DNA of 64,000 bases from Hymenobacter glacieicola (GCF_014640315.1 NZ_BMGS01000002.1:345313-409312), one strand, 5' to 3'. Positions 8,927 to 18,072 are shown, counted from the stretch's first letter. Notes: a model not told the origin generated them from the letters alone. Numbers and translations are program-made.

Positions 8927-9370
8927 ATGAAACGCCCGCTGCTTCATCGGCTCTTCAGCACTTGGCTGGCCTTGCTCGTCCTCACCTCCTCGGTGGGCCT
9001 GACGGTGCAGCAGCACACCTGTCGGCAGAGCGGAAGCCGTACGACCAGCGTAATTTTCAGTCCGGCCCGCCATAAGTGTCCGGCTCCCCAGCCAGCCACG
9101 GCACATCATTCGGCCAAGGCCCAGCTTACGAAGTCCTGCTGCGAATTCGGGGCCCATTTCCACAAGCTGGATGCGCCTTCCGCCGAGCTGGCCTGGGTGA
9201 AAGTGCCGCCGGTGGCCCTGGCCCCGGCGTGGCCAGCCGTTACTGGGTGGCCGGCCGTGTCGGCTACGCCGCTCGGGCAGGTAGCCGCGCGTTGGCACGC
9301 GGCGGACTCGTCGCCCCCGGCCCGGGCCGGCCGGGCGTTGCTCACGTTCGTGGGCGTGCTCATCGTCTAG
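8927..9370 (+). CDS. HYC_CC_PP-like small exported protein
   Basis: Small exported protein of the kind encoded beside TonB receptors and HMA-domain proteins in Bacteroidota; a role in metal (probably copper) handling is inferred only from that context. The ATG at 8927 gives 147 residues with an N-terminal hydrophobic segment (LFSTWLALLVLTSSVGLTV). Cysteine positions follow the family pattern: a His-x-Cys near residue 29, here HTC instead of HYC, a second Cys after about 30 residues, a CC pair in KSCCEFGAHFHKLD near residue 72, and a PP-type segment (VPPVALAP) further on. It is first of three plus-strand genes, 81 bases before the receptor. Family assignment is from memory of the motif pattern. 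Confidence 0.6.
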   Translation: MKRPLLHRLFSTWLALLVLTSSVGLTVQQHTCRQSGSRTTSVIFSPARHKCPAPQPATAHHSAKAQLTKSCCEFGAHFHKLDAPSAELAWVKVPPVALAPAWPAVTGWPAVSATPLGQVAARWHAADSSPPARAGRALLTFVGVLIV

Positions 9371-9451
9371 AGGTTTCTCGTGCCCCGCATTTCCCGCCGC
9401 TGGTGTACTGGCAGCGGGGTTCACGAAAGAGAAACCTAACTTACTGACGAT

Positions 9452-11749
9452 ATGAATTCCTTTGCCGGTCCGGCCCGTTTGTTGACGGCGGCCAGCCTTG
9501 TGCTGGGTAGCACCCTAACGGCTACGGCCCAAACTCCTGATGCTTCTACGGCCCCCGTGCGCGGGCAGGTTCTTGATGGCACTACCAACTCGCCCGTTCC
9601 CGGCGCGGTAGTCCGCTGGCTAAGCGCCCCCACCAGCGCTGTCACCACCGACGACCAGGGCACGTTTTCCCTGGTGCGCCCCGCCGGCTCCGATGCCCGG
9701 CTGATTGTCAACTTTCTGGGTTACCAACCCGACACGGTGCAGGCTGGCGGCACCAGCTACCTGCGCATTCCGTTGCGCCGCTCGGCGGAGCTGGGCGAGG
9801 TAACGGTGGAAGGCCGGGCTCCCTCCTACTCCGGCCTCACGCCCACCAACACCCAGGTAATTACCAGCCGCGACCTGACGAAATCGGCCTGCTGCAACCT
9901 GGCAGAAAGCTTCGAAACCAACGCCTCCGTGGAGGTTTCCACCACCGATGCCGTGTCGGGAGCCAAGCAGATTCAGCTGCTGGGCCTGGACGGGGCCTAC
10001 TCCCTGCTGACCATCGACAACCTGCCGGCCCTGCGCGGCCTGGCCTCGCCCTACCGCCTGGGCTACCTGGCCGGCCCCTGGATTGAGAGCATCGACATCA
10101 TCAAGGGCATGGGCTCGGTGGTGAATGGCTACGAAAGCATTTCGGGCCAGGTAAACGTGCGCCTCAAGGAACCCGATAAGGCCGAGCGTTTGCTCTTCAA
10201 TGCCTATGTTAACGACCTGGGCAAGTTCGACCTGAACCTGAACCTGGCTACCCCCATCAGCAAGAAAGTAAGTACGGCCCTGCTGCTGCATACCGACCAC
10301 CTGGGCCAGCGCGTGGACCGCAACAAAGACGGGTTCCTGGATTTGCCGCTGGCTACCCAGTATAACGTATTTAACAAGTGGAAGTACCTCTCGGGCAAGG
10401 GCCTGGTGACGGAGGTAGGCCTGGGCGCCCTGCGCGAAACCCGGCAGGGTGGGCAGATGGGCTACCGCGAGGAAAATCCCGGCGGCTTCTACGGCACTAC
10501 TCAGGAAACCAACCGCTACACCGGCTACGCCAAAACCAGCTACACCTGGCCCGGCCGACCCTACCAGAGCCTGGGGCTACTGCTCAGCGGCACCGACCAC
10601 GACTTCACGTCCCGCTATGGCCTGCGTACCTACGATGGACGCCAGCGCACGGGCCTGGCTACGCTGCTGTTCCAGAGCATTCTGGGCACCACGGCCCACA
10701 CTTACCGGGCTGGCCTGAGCTTCCTGCACGATGACTACCACGAGGTATACAAAACCGGCTTTACCTACCCCACCGAAACGCCGGCCCAGCGCTACGCCCG
10801 GGAGCACCGCAACCGCCGGGAGCAGGTGCCCGGCGCCTTCGCCGAATACACGTACCAGAACGCCCGCAACCTCACGCTGGTGGGCGGCTTGCGCCTAGAC
10901 CGCCACAACCTGTACGGCTGGCAGCTGACCCCGCGCCTGAACGTGAAGTACGACGCGGCCAAAAACACCGTGCTGCGCCTAGCGGCGGGCCGGGGATTTC
11001 GGACGGCTAACCCGATTGCCGAAAACGTGGGCATGTTGGTCAGCTCCCGGGAGTTTGTCATCAGCCCGGTGCTGCGGCCCGAAACGGCTTGGAACGTCGG
11101 CGGCTCGTTTACGCAGTACTTCAATGCCTTTGGCCATCCGGCTACCTTCATTACCGACTACTACCACACCAAGTTTGCTAATCAGGTAGTAGCTGACCCC
11201 TACACCAACCCCGAGCGGCTCATCATCACGAACCTGGGGGTAGGCGGCCGCTCCTACTCGCGCAGCTTGCAGGCCGAAGTGCAGGTAGAGCCCGTGAAGG
11301 GCCTGCAGGCCAAAGCCGCCTACAAGTACCTCGACGTGAAGACTACCTACGACGGGCAGTTGCTACCCAAGGTGCTTACCCCGCGGCACCGGCTGTTCCT
11401 GAACCTGGGCTACGCCACGGCCTTCGATAAGTGGCGGGCCGATTTTACGGTGCAGGGCTTCGGGCGCCGGCCATTGGCTCATGCGGCGGGTAGCGGCGGC
11501 CACCTGCACGGCACCGGCGAGGCCACCCTGCCCTTCGCGCCCCGCTACGCTTTGCTTAACACGCAGGTCACTCGCGCCTTCAAACGGTTTGAGGTGTACG
11601 CCGGGGTTGAAAACCTCACGAATTACCGCCAAGCCAACCCGATTCAGGGCGCCTACGCCCCTTTCGGGCCCGATTTTGACGCGGCCATGATCTGGGGGCC
11701 CATTTACGGGCGTCTTACCTACGCGGGCCTGCGCATTACGGTCAAGTAA
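9452..11749 (+). CDS. TonB-dependent outer membrane receptor, probably for copper or a metal complex
   Basis: Outer membrane beta-barrel transporter energised by TonB. The 765 residues begin with a signal peptide (cleavage near TATAQ, residue 26), then a carboxypeptidase-like regulatory domain at about 35-115 (VRGQVLDGTTNSPVPGAVV), a plug domain at about 125-245 and the barrel to the C-terminus. The plug carries KSACCNLAESFETNASVEV, a CC-containing plug start that I associate with receptors next to HMA-domain proteins. No TonB box is obvious. It lies between the HYC_CC_PP-like gene and the HMA gene, which supports a metal substrate; the substrate itself is inferred. Confidence 0.88.
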   Translation: MNSFAGPARLLTAASLVLGSTLTATAQTPDASTAPVRGQVLDGTTNSPVPGAVVRWLSAPTSAVTTDDQGTFSLVRPAGSDARLIVNFLGYQPDTVQAGGTSYLRIPLRRSAELGEVTVEGRAPSYSGLTPTNTQVITSRDLTKSACCNLAESFETNASVEVSTTDAVSGAKQIQLLGLDGAYSLLTIDNLPALRGLASPYRLGYLAGPWIESIDIIKGMGSVVNGYESISGQVNVRLKEPDKAERLLFNAYVNDLGKFDLNLNLATPISKKVSTALLLHTDHLGQRVDRNKDGFLDLPLATQYNVFNKWKYLSGKGLVTEVGLGALRETRQGGQMGYREENPGGFYGTTQETNRYTGYAKTSYTWPGRPYQSLGLLLSGTDHDFTSRYGLRTYDGRQRTGLATLLFQSILGTTAHTYRAGLSFLHDDYHEVYKTGFTYPTETPAQRYAREHRNRREQVPGAFAEYTYQNARNLTLVGGLRLDRHNLYGWQLTPRLNVKYDAAKNTVLRLAAGRGFRTANPIAENVGMLVSSREFVISPVLRPETAWNVGGSFTQYFNAFGHPATFITDYYHTKFANQVVADPYTNPERLIITNLGVGGRSYSRSLQAEVQVEPVKGLQAKAAYKYLDVKTTYDGQLLPKVLTPRHRLFLNLGYATAFDKWRADFTVQGFGRRPLAHAAGSGGHLHGTGEATLPFAPRYALLNTQVTRAFKRFEVYAGVENLTNYRQANPIQGAYAPFGPDFDAAMIWGPIYGRLTYAGLRITVK

Positions 11750-11854
11750 TACCCACGTAAGTTGTGTTTTGGGCGGCCCGGGCTGCTCACTCTGGCACGT
11801 TTCTTTCAGTAGTGCTACCGGCACTTTCCCTACCCCTTTTCTTGTTTTCCTTTT

Positions 11855-12226
11855 ATGAAACTGTTCTCATCTTTTCTGCTTGCGCTTACGTTCCTGCTTT
11901 CTTCGGTTGGCTCATTTGCCCAAACCGCCAAGCCCAAGGCCAAAGGTCCCGCCACTGAAACGCTGCAGCTGAAAACCTCAGCCGTTTGCGACATGTGTAA
12001 AGCGCGCTTGGAGAAAGCCCTGGCCTACGAAAAAGGAGTGCAGGCGGCCCTGCTCGACGTACCTAGCCAGATGCTCACCGTTACCTATCGGCCCGATAAA
12101 ACCACGCCGGCTGCCCTACGCACAGCGGTACAGGAAACTGGCTACGATGCCGACAACCAGACGGCCAACGCCCGCGCCTACAGCCAGTTACCGGATTGCT
12201 GCAAGAAAACTAACAGCACCCACTAG
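11855..12226 (+). CDS. Periplasmic heavy-metal-associated (HMA) domain protein
   Basis: Small exported metal-binding protein. The 123 residues begin with a signal peptide (LFSSFLLALTFLLSSVGSFAQ) followed by a single ferredoxin-like HMA domain from about residue 35 to 105. The metal site is CDMC near residue 46, the CxxC motif that binds Cu(I) in copper chaperones. The domain end GYDADNQTANA is also typical. A CC pair lies near the C-terminus (LPDCCKKTNS) and might add ligands. It is the third gene of the operon, 105 bases after the receptor, and a strong hairpin terminator follows. It is likely to pass metal to or from the receptor system; direction is not known. Confidence 0.85.
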   Translation: MKLFSSFLLALTFLLSSVGSFAQTAKPKAKGPATETLQLKTSAVCDMCKARLEKALAYEKGVQAALLDVPSQMLTVTYRPDKTTPAALRTAVQETGYDADNQTANARAYSQLPDCCKKTNSTH

Positions 12227-12260
12227 TGCAGTAAGGCTAAAGCAAAGCCGATTCCCTACT

Positions 12261-12302
12261 CAACAAAAAAGCCCAACCGCTCCTGGTTGGGCTTTTTTGT
12301 TG
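12261..12302. terminator. Strong bidirectional terminator
   Basis: Perfect 18-bp stem (12261-12278 with 12285-12302) and a 6-base loop; the GC-rich core is flanked by A6 and T6 runs, so it can work in both directions. It separates the plus-strand metal operon from the converging gene at 12319-12891. Confidence 0.92.
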
Positions 12303-12318
12303 AGCTTAAAATACCCCA

Positions 12319-12891
12319 TCAGGCGGCAATAAGGCTGGGCGCCATGCGCACCTCAAACTGCAGATTCACCTGAAACGTGAGGGGCCGGGTGAGGCGGCGA
12401 CGATTAGTGCCGGATATTTCCAGGGTAAACCAGTCGGAGCGCAGAAACTCCAGTAGGTTGGGCTGCCCTTGCAGCTCCATGTCGATGTGGGTAGACTGGA
12501 TCTGTCGCGGACCGAAGGTAGCTATCGGCACTTTCCGGCTGTTGGCCGTCAGAAAGCAACTACCGCTTTCCAGTGCGCCCAGCGTTGGCGTGCCCCGGCC
12601 AATGGCCTGGCCGGGCGGCTGGTGCCAAATCAGGCAGGCCTCGCGCAGGGTTACGGCTAAAATGCCGGGGTGCGTTAGAGCGGCTAGGCAGGGCAGGGTG
12701 CCGGGCAGCGTGGTTTCGCACAAAAAAATCAGGTCCATGCCGGGGTCAATCCGCAGATTTATAGCCCGGGTACTTAAGCCAAACGCCGTGCGCAAGGAAC
12801 GCCGCAGGCCCTCATGTTGAGCAATAGTCAGATCTACGCCCAGCACAACAGGTGGGGCAGCTGAGGAGGCAAAGGCAGGGGTAGGTTTCAT
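12319..12891 (-). CDS. Conserved-looking protein of unknown function
   Basis: A 190-residue product from the ATG at 12891 that I do not recognise. There is no clear signal peptide or membrane segment. The N-terminal 15 residues are Ala/Pro/Ser rich. The rest alternates hydrophobic and polar residues in a way that suggests a beta-rich soluble protein. A segment near residues 66-90 (LPCLAALTHPGILAVTLRE) may be helical. It stands alone, converging on the metal operon across a shared terminator and diverging from the LytTR regulator. Codon composition matches the surrounding chromosome, so it is probably a real gene. Confidence 0.6.
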   Translation of the reverse strand: MKPTPAFASSAAPPVVLGVDLTIAQHEGLRRSLRTAFGLSTRAINLRIDPGMDLIFLCETTLPGTLPCLAALTHPGILAVTLREACLIWHQPPGQAIGRGTPTLGALESGSCFLTANSRKVPIATFGPRQIQSTHIDMELQGQPNLLEFLRSDWFTLEISGTNRRRLTRPLTFQVNLQFEVRMAPSLIAA

Positions 12892-13154
12892 AGCCGATGA
12901 AGGTGCGGGCAGGCGCGCTCATTCAACGAACTCTAACCAGAGCAGGTAGAGGCGCAAATGCGGCAGGATTTCCTTTTTACGCCAGAAGGTATGTAATGCG
13001 CTAATTATGATGGGGTTAAAATATAGCAACTCGGGGCACAAGTAGACCAGCAGGCCCAGGCGTATGCCTAAAATTGTTTTCTTTCAATAATTTATAAGAC
13101 GATTCGATTTTATCTGTCTATATTGACCCTGTCACCCGGAATGAGCTATTTGAT

Positions 13155-13892
13155 ATGAAGATTTCTTGCCTGCTTCTAGATGACGACCCCCTCGTACTGG
13201 ACCTGCTGCAGGCCTACGTAGTAATGACGGACATCTTAGACGTGAAAGCTGCCTTTACCGATCCGCTGGACGCACATCGTTACCTGATGGAGAATCAGGT
13301 GCAGGTACTGTTTTCCGACGTTACCATGCCCCACTTAAGTGGCTTGGACTTAGTACGCTCCCTGCAACAGCCCCCGCTGGTGGTCCTGATGACGGCCTAC
13401 CCCCAATATGCCATGGAGGGTTTTAACCTGGATGTCATCGATTTTCTGTTGAAGCCAATTTCCCTGGACCGTTTTTTACGGGCGGTAAACAAAGTGGCTG
13501 GCATCTTGCGTGTTAACACGCTGGGCTCCGATGCCCAGGCCGACGCCCTTACCGGCTGGGGTTCGTTCTTTATCCGGACCGACGCGCAGTTTGTGCGCCT
13601 GCACTACCGGGAAGTGCTCTACATCGAGGCCCTGAAGGACTTCACGAAGATTAACACCGCCGACGGCCGCACCCATCTGACCCTCGTGAACCTGAAAAAC
13701 CTGGAGGAGCAGCTGCCCCCGGGCTTGTTTGTACGCACCCACCGCTCCTACTTGGTCAATGCCGCCCGAATTGACTCCGTGAGCAACCTGGAGGTGAAAG
13801 TAGGCGGCCATGCTCTGCCGCTGGGCCAGACGTACCGGGAAAGGGTAACGGAACGCATCGTGAACCGCTCCCTGATTCGCCGTCAGAACTAA
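13155..13892 (+). CDS. LytTR-family response regulator (orphan)
   Basis: Two-component response regulator with a LytTR DNA-binding output. The receiver domain occupies about residues 1-120, with acidic residues at 9-11, the phospho-acceptor Asp55 in LFSDVTMPHLSG, Thr80 in LMTAYPQYA and Lys100 in FLLKPIS. The LytTR domain covers about 140-245 (IRTDAQFVRLHYREVLYIE, then VRTHRSYLVN). No histidine kinase gene is adjacent, so the partner is unknown; most Bacteroidota members pair with a 5TM or histidine-kinase sensor. The start is the ATG at 13155 after an AT-rich 260-base upstream region. It converges on crtW with only 18 bases between the stops. Confidence 0.92.
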   Translation: MKISCLLLDDDPLVLDLLQAYVVMTDILDVKAAFTDPLDAHRYLMENQVQVLFSDVTMPHLSGLDLVRSLQQPPLVVLMTAYPQYAMEGFNLDVIDFLLKPISLDRFLRAVNKVAGILRVNTLGSDAQADALTGWGSFFIRTDAQFVRLHYREVLYIEALKDFTKINTADGRTHLTLVNLKNLEEQLPPGLFVRTHRSYLVNAARIDSVSNLEVKVGGHALPLGQTYRERVTERIVNRSLIRRQN

Positions 13893-13910
13893 TCTGATGT
13901 AGGATTCTGC

Positions 13911-14666
13911 TTACCTCTGCACCAACTCCTTGGCCCGCCACAGGCGCCACCAGGGCAGGTAGGGCTGGTCGTGGTGCTCGTAGTGATACCCGAAAAAGTA
14001 GCAGCTCAGAAAAGCCCACACGTGGTGCCGGAACTGGCTGCGCGACTTGTGCGGGTTATCGGGCTGGTGCTCCCCGCGGTGCGGCAGGTAGGTGCCAAAG
14101 TAGAACAGCTGCAGCGTAGCCAGAACCGCCGGCACCATCCAGAAGGCAATAACATTGGCCTGCGGAAGAAACAGCTTCAGAACGTTGTAGGTCAGGGCCA
14201 TCAGCGCTACCTGCGCCAGGGTCACGTAGTTCCAGGCAAAGCGCACAAACCACAGCAGGAAGCTGGTGTGCTGCCCATCGTGGAAGTCGGGGTCGTGCTC
14301 GGTGGCCACGTGCCGGTGGTGGGCGTGATGCTTGGCGAGCATGCCCGGAAACCAGTTGAAAGCAAAAAGCCCGGCCGTTAGGGTCCCAATGAAGTTGTTT
14401 AGGCGCTTATTAGCGCTAACCACCCCGTGCATGGCATCGTGGGCCGTGATGAACAGGCCCGTATACAAGTGCATCTGCCCCAGCGCCAGCAAGTACGGCC
14501 CCGGCGTCCGCCAGTTGGGCTGGTAGAAAGCCAGCAGATAGGTTAGCAACGCGGCCCAGGCCACTAGAATCAGCACCGCCATGCCTACCCCCTTGTAGCC
14601 CAACGGCGTGGGGCGCACCCGCTGGGCGGGCAAAGCAACACTACGGACAACGGAGGACTGAACCAT
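13911..14666 (-). CDS. crtW: Beta-carotene 4-ketolase CrtW
   Basis: Membrane di-iron oxygenase that adds keto groups at C4/C4' of beta-ionone rings, giving echinenone, canthaxanthin and, with CrtZ, astaxanthin-type pigments. From the ATG at 14666 the product is 251 residues, the usual CrtW size. The His clusters are all present: HDAMH at 76-80, HHAHHRH at 113-119 with DPDFH at 125-129, and HYEHH at 228-232. FFGTYLPH-like sequence (YFGTYLPHRG) near residue 200 is also characteristic. Four hydrophobic segments are visible. A longer frame reaches 14702 but adds nothing family-like. It lies 73 bases downstream of ispH on the same strand and may be co-transcribed with it. Confidence 0.85.
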   Translation of the reverse strand: MVQSSVVRSVALPAQRVRPTPLGYKGVGMAVLILVAWAALLTYLLAFYQPNWRTPGPYLLALGQMHLYTGLFITAHDAMHGVVSANKRLNNFIGTLTAGLFAFNWFPGMLAKHHAHHRHVATEHDPDFHDGQHTSFLLWFVRFAWNYVTLAQVALMALTYNVLKLFLPQANVIAFWMVPAVLATLQLFYFGTYLPHRGEHQPDNPHKSRSQFRHHVWAFLSCYFFGYHYEHHDQPYLPWWRLWRAKELVQR

Positions 14667-14739
14667 ACGGGAAACAGGCAAGCAGTAACCAACTAAAAAC
14701 AACTAGTATTCGCCGGGAAGGCGCTCCAAGCTACTGGGC

Positions 14740-15588
14740 TTACAGGGCCAGCAGCGCATCCCGGACCTGCTCCATCTGCCACATGGGGGTGCTGGTAGCC
14801 CCGCAAATGCCCACCGACTGGCCCGGCTGAAACCAGGAAGCACACAATTCCTCGACCTTGGAAATGAAGTGCGTGGCGGGGTTGGTTTCCTTGCACACCT
14901 GGTAGAGCACCTTGCCATTGGAGCTTTTCGTGCCCGACACAAACACTACCTGGTCAAACTGAGCCGCGAACCGGCGCAAATCTTTGTCGCGGTTACTGAC
15001 TTGCCGGCAGATGGTATCGTTGGCGTTTACTTGGTAGCCCCGCTGCTCCAACTCATCCTTAATGCGGTAAAAGGAGTTGGTGCTTTTGGTGGTTTGGCTA
15101 TACAGGGTGATGTTGGCGGGCAACTCATGGCGAAGTAGCTCCTCCAGGTTTTCGAACACCACGGCTTCCCCGCTCGTCTGCCCTAACAGGCCGCGCACTT
15201 CGGCATGGCCGTGCTTGCCATAAATAAAGATGCGGTCCTGGCGGTCGTAGCTGGTTTTGATGCGGTTTTGCAGCTTGAGCACTACGGGGCAAGACGCATC
15301 AATCAGGGTCAGGTTGTTTTCCATGGCCATCTGGTAGGTGCTCGGCGGCTCGCCGTGGGCCCGAATCAGGACAGCCTCATTGCGCAGCTCGGCCAGTTGC
15401 TGGTAGTCGATGATGCGCAGGCCCCGCTGCTCCAGACGCTCTACTTCCTCGTCATTGTGCACAATGTCGCCGAGGCAATACAGGTAACCTTGCTCATCCA
15501 GCAGGTCCTCAGCCATCTGAATAGCATAGATTACGCCGAAGCAAAAACCAGAATTAGGGTCAATACGGACGCTCAGGTGGTGCGGCAT
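14740..15588 (-). CDS. ispH: 4-hydroxy-3-methylbut-2-enyl diphosphate reductase IspH
   Basis: Iron-sulfur reductase making IPP and DMAPP, the last step of the MEP isoprenoid pathway that feeds carotenoids. The ATG at 15588 gives 282 residues starting MPHHLSVRIDPNSGFCFGV; the open frame runs further upstream but without similarity. The three cluster cysteines are visible: Cys16 in GFCFGV, one in DASCPVVLKLQ near residue 95, and one in ANDTICRQVSNRDKDL near residue 190. The Glu in RAHGEPP near residue 73 and the SGTKSSNG and GATSTP motifs fit substrate binding. It sits just upstream of crtW, coupling precursor supply with pigment synthesis. Confidence 0.95.
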   Translation of the reverse strand: MPHHLSVRIDPNSGFCFGVIYAIQMAEDLLDEQGYLYCLGDIVHNDEEVERLEQRGLRIIDYQQLAELRNEAVLIRAHGEPPSTYQMAMENNLTLIDASCPVVLKLQNRIKTSYDRQDRIFIYGKHGHAEVRGLLGQTSGEAVVFENLEELLRHELPANITLYSQTTKSTNSFYRIKDELEQRGYQVNANDTICRQVSNRDKDLRRFAAQFDQVVFVSGTKSSNGKVLYQVCKETNPATHFISKVEELCASWFQPGQSVGICGATSTPMWQMEQVRDALLAL

Positions 15589-16011
15589 AGCTAACTGAGT
15601 AACTGTCGAGGTGACCAGAAGGTTACAGAGGGCAGAAGATACAAGGTGTTTATCATTTCTTCCGGTGCTGGTACCGTGTAGCGCACTCGTAACAAGCAGT
15701 ACGCCCAGAAAGTTAACTCGCTGACAACCGATTGGTTGGCCCAGACAACCTACCCACAAGCTAGGCGCTACGCAGGAGCTTACCGAGCCGCCTTTTCGAA
15801 GCAGCAACTAGCCAGCCCCTACCCTTGCCCAGAGCCGGTAGCTTTGGCCGGCCCGCCGGAGGGCAGATACCTACGAGGAAAAAACATCGTGCAGTTTTGC
15901 CGCGCCACTAATTACGCCCCGGAGCAGGCCGTCTTTCTCACGGCGGCCTACTGCGGGGCGTATAAGTTCAGCAACTTGGCGCCAGCATCGCCCAGGCCGC
16001 CTTTCTTACCC
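15589..16011. other. Intergenic region without a convincing gene
   Basis: Between ispH and the CarboxypepD_reg gene. A plus-strand frame crosses it from 15736 but reads into antisense of the next gene and has no recognisable content. I see no clear hairpin with a T run and no consensus promoter box. It should contain the ispH promoter on the minus strand. Confidence 0.5.
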
Positions 16012-17211
16012 TCAGAAAGAGCCGAACGCTTTACGCTGTTCCAGGTCCCGGATTACTTTTTCCTCCACTGGACTGGCCCGCAGAATCTCCCGGTCGCGCC
16101 AGAATTTGGCGTTGTAATTCTGCTTCATGGCTTGCTTGAGGTCGTTGTAGTTCACGCCCGTTGACTTGTAGCCCTTGGCGGCCGGTTTCGTAGTGTTCTG
16201 GTAGAAGAACAGGTTACCGCTGATTTCGGTGCTGTCGGGCTTGCCCTGGTAGCTGAGCACTATCGTCTGCTCGGCGCGCACGGCCTGCAAGCGGCTCAGA
16301 GAATCGGCCACCGGGCTAAACTCCGTCACCATTCGGAAGGTCTGGGAAGTAAGGGTCGTGCCCTCCGAAAACTGCAACGACATCAGGTTGCCGATGGGCA
16401 CGTTGCTTTCCAAGCGCCGGATGGCCGCCGTCTTAAAGTCCAGGTACAAGGTGCCAAAGGCGGCCGGCTGGTTTAAATCCAGCCGCGGGGTAAAGTCAAT
16501 AACGGCGGTTTCCTGGCCTTTGTCCTGCAGTACTTCCCGCAAATGAAACTTGAACTGCTTGTCGGCCAGGGGGCTCAGGGGCACGGCCAGGGTACGGCGG
16601 CTGGGTTTGGGCTCAAAGACGGGAATCAGGCGCACAGCGGCCGAAAAGTTGGTCATATCGACGCCGGTTTCCTCGGCAGCCGTGGCGTAGCGCGCCTGCT
16701 CCAGCTGCCAGCCGCCTACCCCCTGGTTGGTGAAACGAACGTCGTAGAAAGCGTCCAGAAACTCGGAATATTTGCCGTTGTGCTCTTGCTTCTGGCGATA
16801 AAAGGCTTTGCCGTACTGCTCCTGACGCTGGTGGCGGGCCAGCTTGGCGTAGGCCCGCTTCACCAGTTCGGTAGCCACTTGCTCGGGGTTGCGCACCCGC
16901 ACCTCAGGCAGCGCTACGGTGCTGGATTTCAACACAATCAGGAGGGGCTCCGTGGCCGAAGAGACATCTACCGTGGTGGGGGCATAACCCAGGCTGACAA
17001 CGGTTATTTTCCGGGGCAGACTTGCTACGCGCAAGCTGAATTCGCCGGCTTCGTTGGTAGCCGTGCCGGGCTCATTGCCGAGCTGGCCGACGTTGGCGTA
17101 CGGCACAGGTTGGCGCTTTTCATCTATTACCCGGCCTTTGAGGGTAATTTGTTGAGCGTGGGCCAGAGAAGCCGTCGTAAGGGCCAGCGTCAGAGTTAGC
17201 GCGTGTTTCAT
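16012..17211 (-). CDS. Secreted protein with carboxypeptidase-like regulatory domain
   Basis: Exported protein of about 399 residues from the ATG at 17211. A signal peptide (MKHALTLTLALTTASLAHA) is followed by a carboxypeptidase-like regulatory (CNA-B-type beta-sandwich) domain at about 22-100, with ITLKGRVIDEKRQPVPYANV and a conserved GYAPTTVDV. The remaining 300 residues are predicted beta-rich and resemble the soluble part of DUF5686-type outer membrane proteins, but no C-terminal barrel is evident. A cell envelope role is likely; no enzyme motif was found. Upstream is an AT-rich intergenic stretch with a terminator for converging transcripts. Confidence 0.75.
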   Translation of the reverse strand: MKHALTLTLALTTASLAHAQQITLKGRVIDEKRQPVPYANVGQLGNEPGTATNEAGEFSLRVASLPRKITVVSLGYAPTTVDVSSATEPLLIVLKSSTVALPEVRVRNPEQVATELVKRAYAKLARHQRQEQYGKAFYRQKQEHNGKYSEFLDAFYDVRFTNQGVGGWQLEQARYATAAEETGVDMTNFSAAVRLIPVFEPKPSRRTLAVPLSPLADKQFKFHLREVLQDKGQETAVIDFTPRLDLNQPAAFGTLYLDFKTAAIRRLESNVPIGNLMSLQFSEGTTLTSQTFRMVTEFSPVADSLSRLQAVRAEQTIVLSYQGKPDSTEISGNLFFYQNTTKPAAKGYKSTGVNYNDLKQAMKQNYNAKFWRDREILRASPVEEKVIRDLEQRKAFGSF

Positions 17212-17485
17212 CAAGTTGAACGGGAGATTTCACGGAAGGGAGAGCCACCACGGGGCGGCGAGGGTGCCCTAGAAACGTTGAAATAGGATTTTTGATGTGT
17301 TGTTACACATAATTTACAGTGGTAGCCTGCGCCACCAGCTGGGTTCAAAGATATTTCTGCGGCTTCTTCCCTCCTACCCGCCTGTCTTACAACAGTGCCC
17401 TCAGCAGCTACCTTTCTGCCAAAACAGTACAGGGCTTACTGTTCACACAGCCCAGCAAATACCTTAGTTCCAAGAGCCACCAACG

Positions 17486-17513
17486 AAAAAGCTCCCGTTT
17501 CCGGGAGCTTTTT
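17486..17513. terminator. Bidirectional hairpin terminator
   Basis: Perfect 12-bp stem (17486-17497 with 17502-17513), 4-base loop, A5/T5 flanks. It lies just past the stop of the secreted small gene at 17545 on the minus strand and probably ends the crtI-crtB transcript. Confidence 0.88.
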
Positions 17514-17544
17514 AGACTAGCTTACGATGAAGCGGGTGGGGCTC

Positions 17545-18072
17545 CTAAAGCTGCGTTAACTTCTGAGCTTCGGCCTCCGAGACGTGGCCCCTGTCTACGA
17601 GGAAGCTGCGCACCAGCCCAAATGACTCCTCATCGAGGCCGGAGCCGGGGTGTTTCAGCAGGGTGCTGACCAGGAACTGTCGGTCTTCCTCTACGTGTGG
17701 GCTCAACCCCAGGAAGCCGGGCAGGTTGCTTTCTACGCTCAGGCGCAGGAAACGAATTTCCGCGTTGTTGGCGTCGAGCTTCACGGCCTGGTCGAACAGC
17801 TTGCTGGCGTTCTGCACGTAGGTTAGCTTGTTGAACATGGACGCGTCGCGGGCCCGGATGGCCTCGGCGGCGGCTTTGTAAGCCAGCACCACGGCATCCT
17901 GCTTGTCGTAAGCGGCCATGAGCTGGTAGAATTTCTCGCCGGCTTCCTTGCTGGTAGCGGCTTGCTGGTACTGCCGGCGCAGGTGGGCGACGGAGTACGG
18001 ATTGGCTTCAGTTGACACGAAGGTGGAAAGAGTCAGAAGGAAAGAAAGGAACAGGAATCGAATCAGCTTCAC
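17545..18072 (-). CDS. Small exported protein linked to the carotenoid operon
   Basis: A 175-residue product with a signal peptide (LIRFLFLSFLLTLSTFVSTEA). The mature part is helical and TPR-like: residues 60-110 (AVVLAYKAAAEAIRARDAS and KLFDQAVKLDANNAEIRFL) resemble tetratricopeptide helices. I recall similar small genes beside crtB in Cytophagales, but the function is not known. The start is a GTG at 18072. It follows crtB by 83 bases on the same strand and is followed by a terminator, so it is likely the last gene of crtI-crtB-orf. Confidence 0.7.
   Translation of the reverse strand: MKLIRFLFLSFLLTLSTFVSTEANPYSVAHLRRQYQQAATSKEAGEKFYQLMAAYDKQDAVVLAYKAAAEAIRARDASMFNKLTYVQNASKLFDQAVKLDANNAEIRFLRLSVESNLPGFLGLSPHVEEDRQFLVSTLLKHPGSGLDEESFGLVRSFLVDRGHVSEAEAQKLTQL

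Noticed and set aside
15736..16164. Plus-strand open frame of 142 codons beside ispH
   Set aside because: It runs antisense into the CarboxypepD_reg gene, has no recognisable pattern and begins with a non-ATG codon; it looks like a by-product of high GC.
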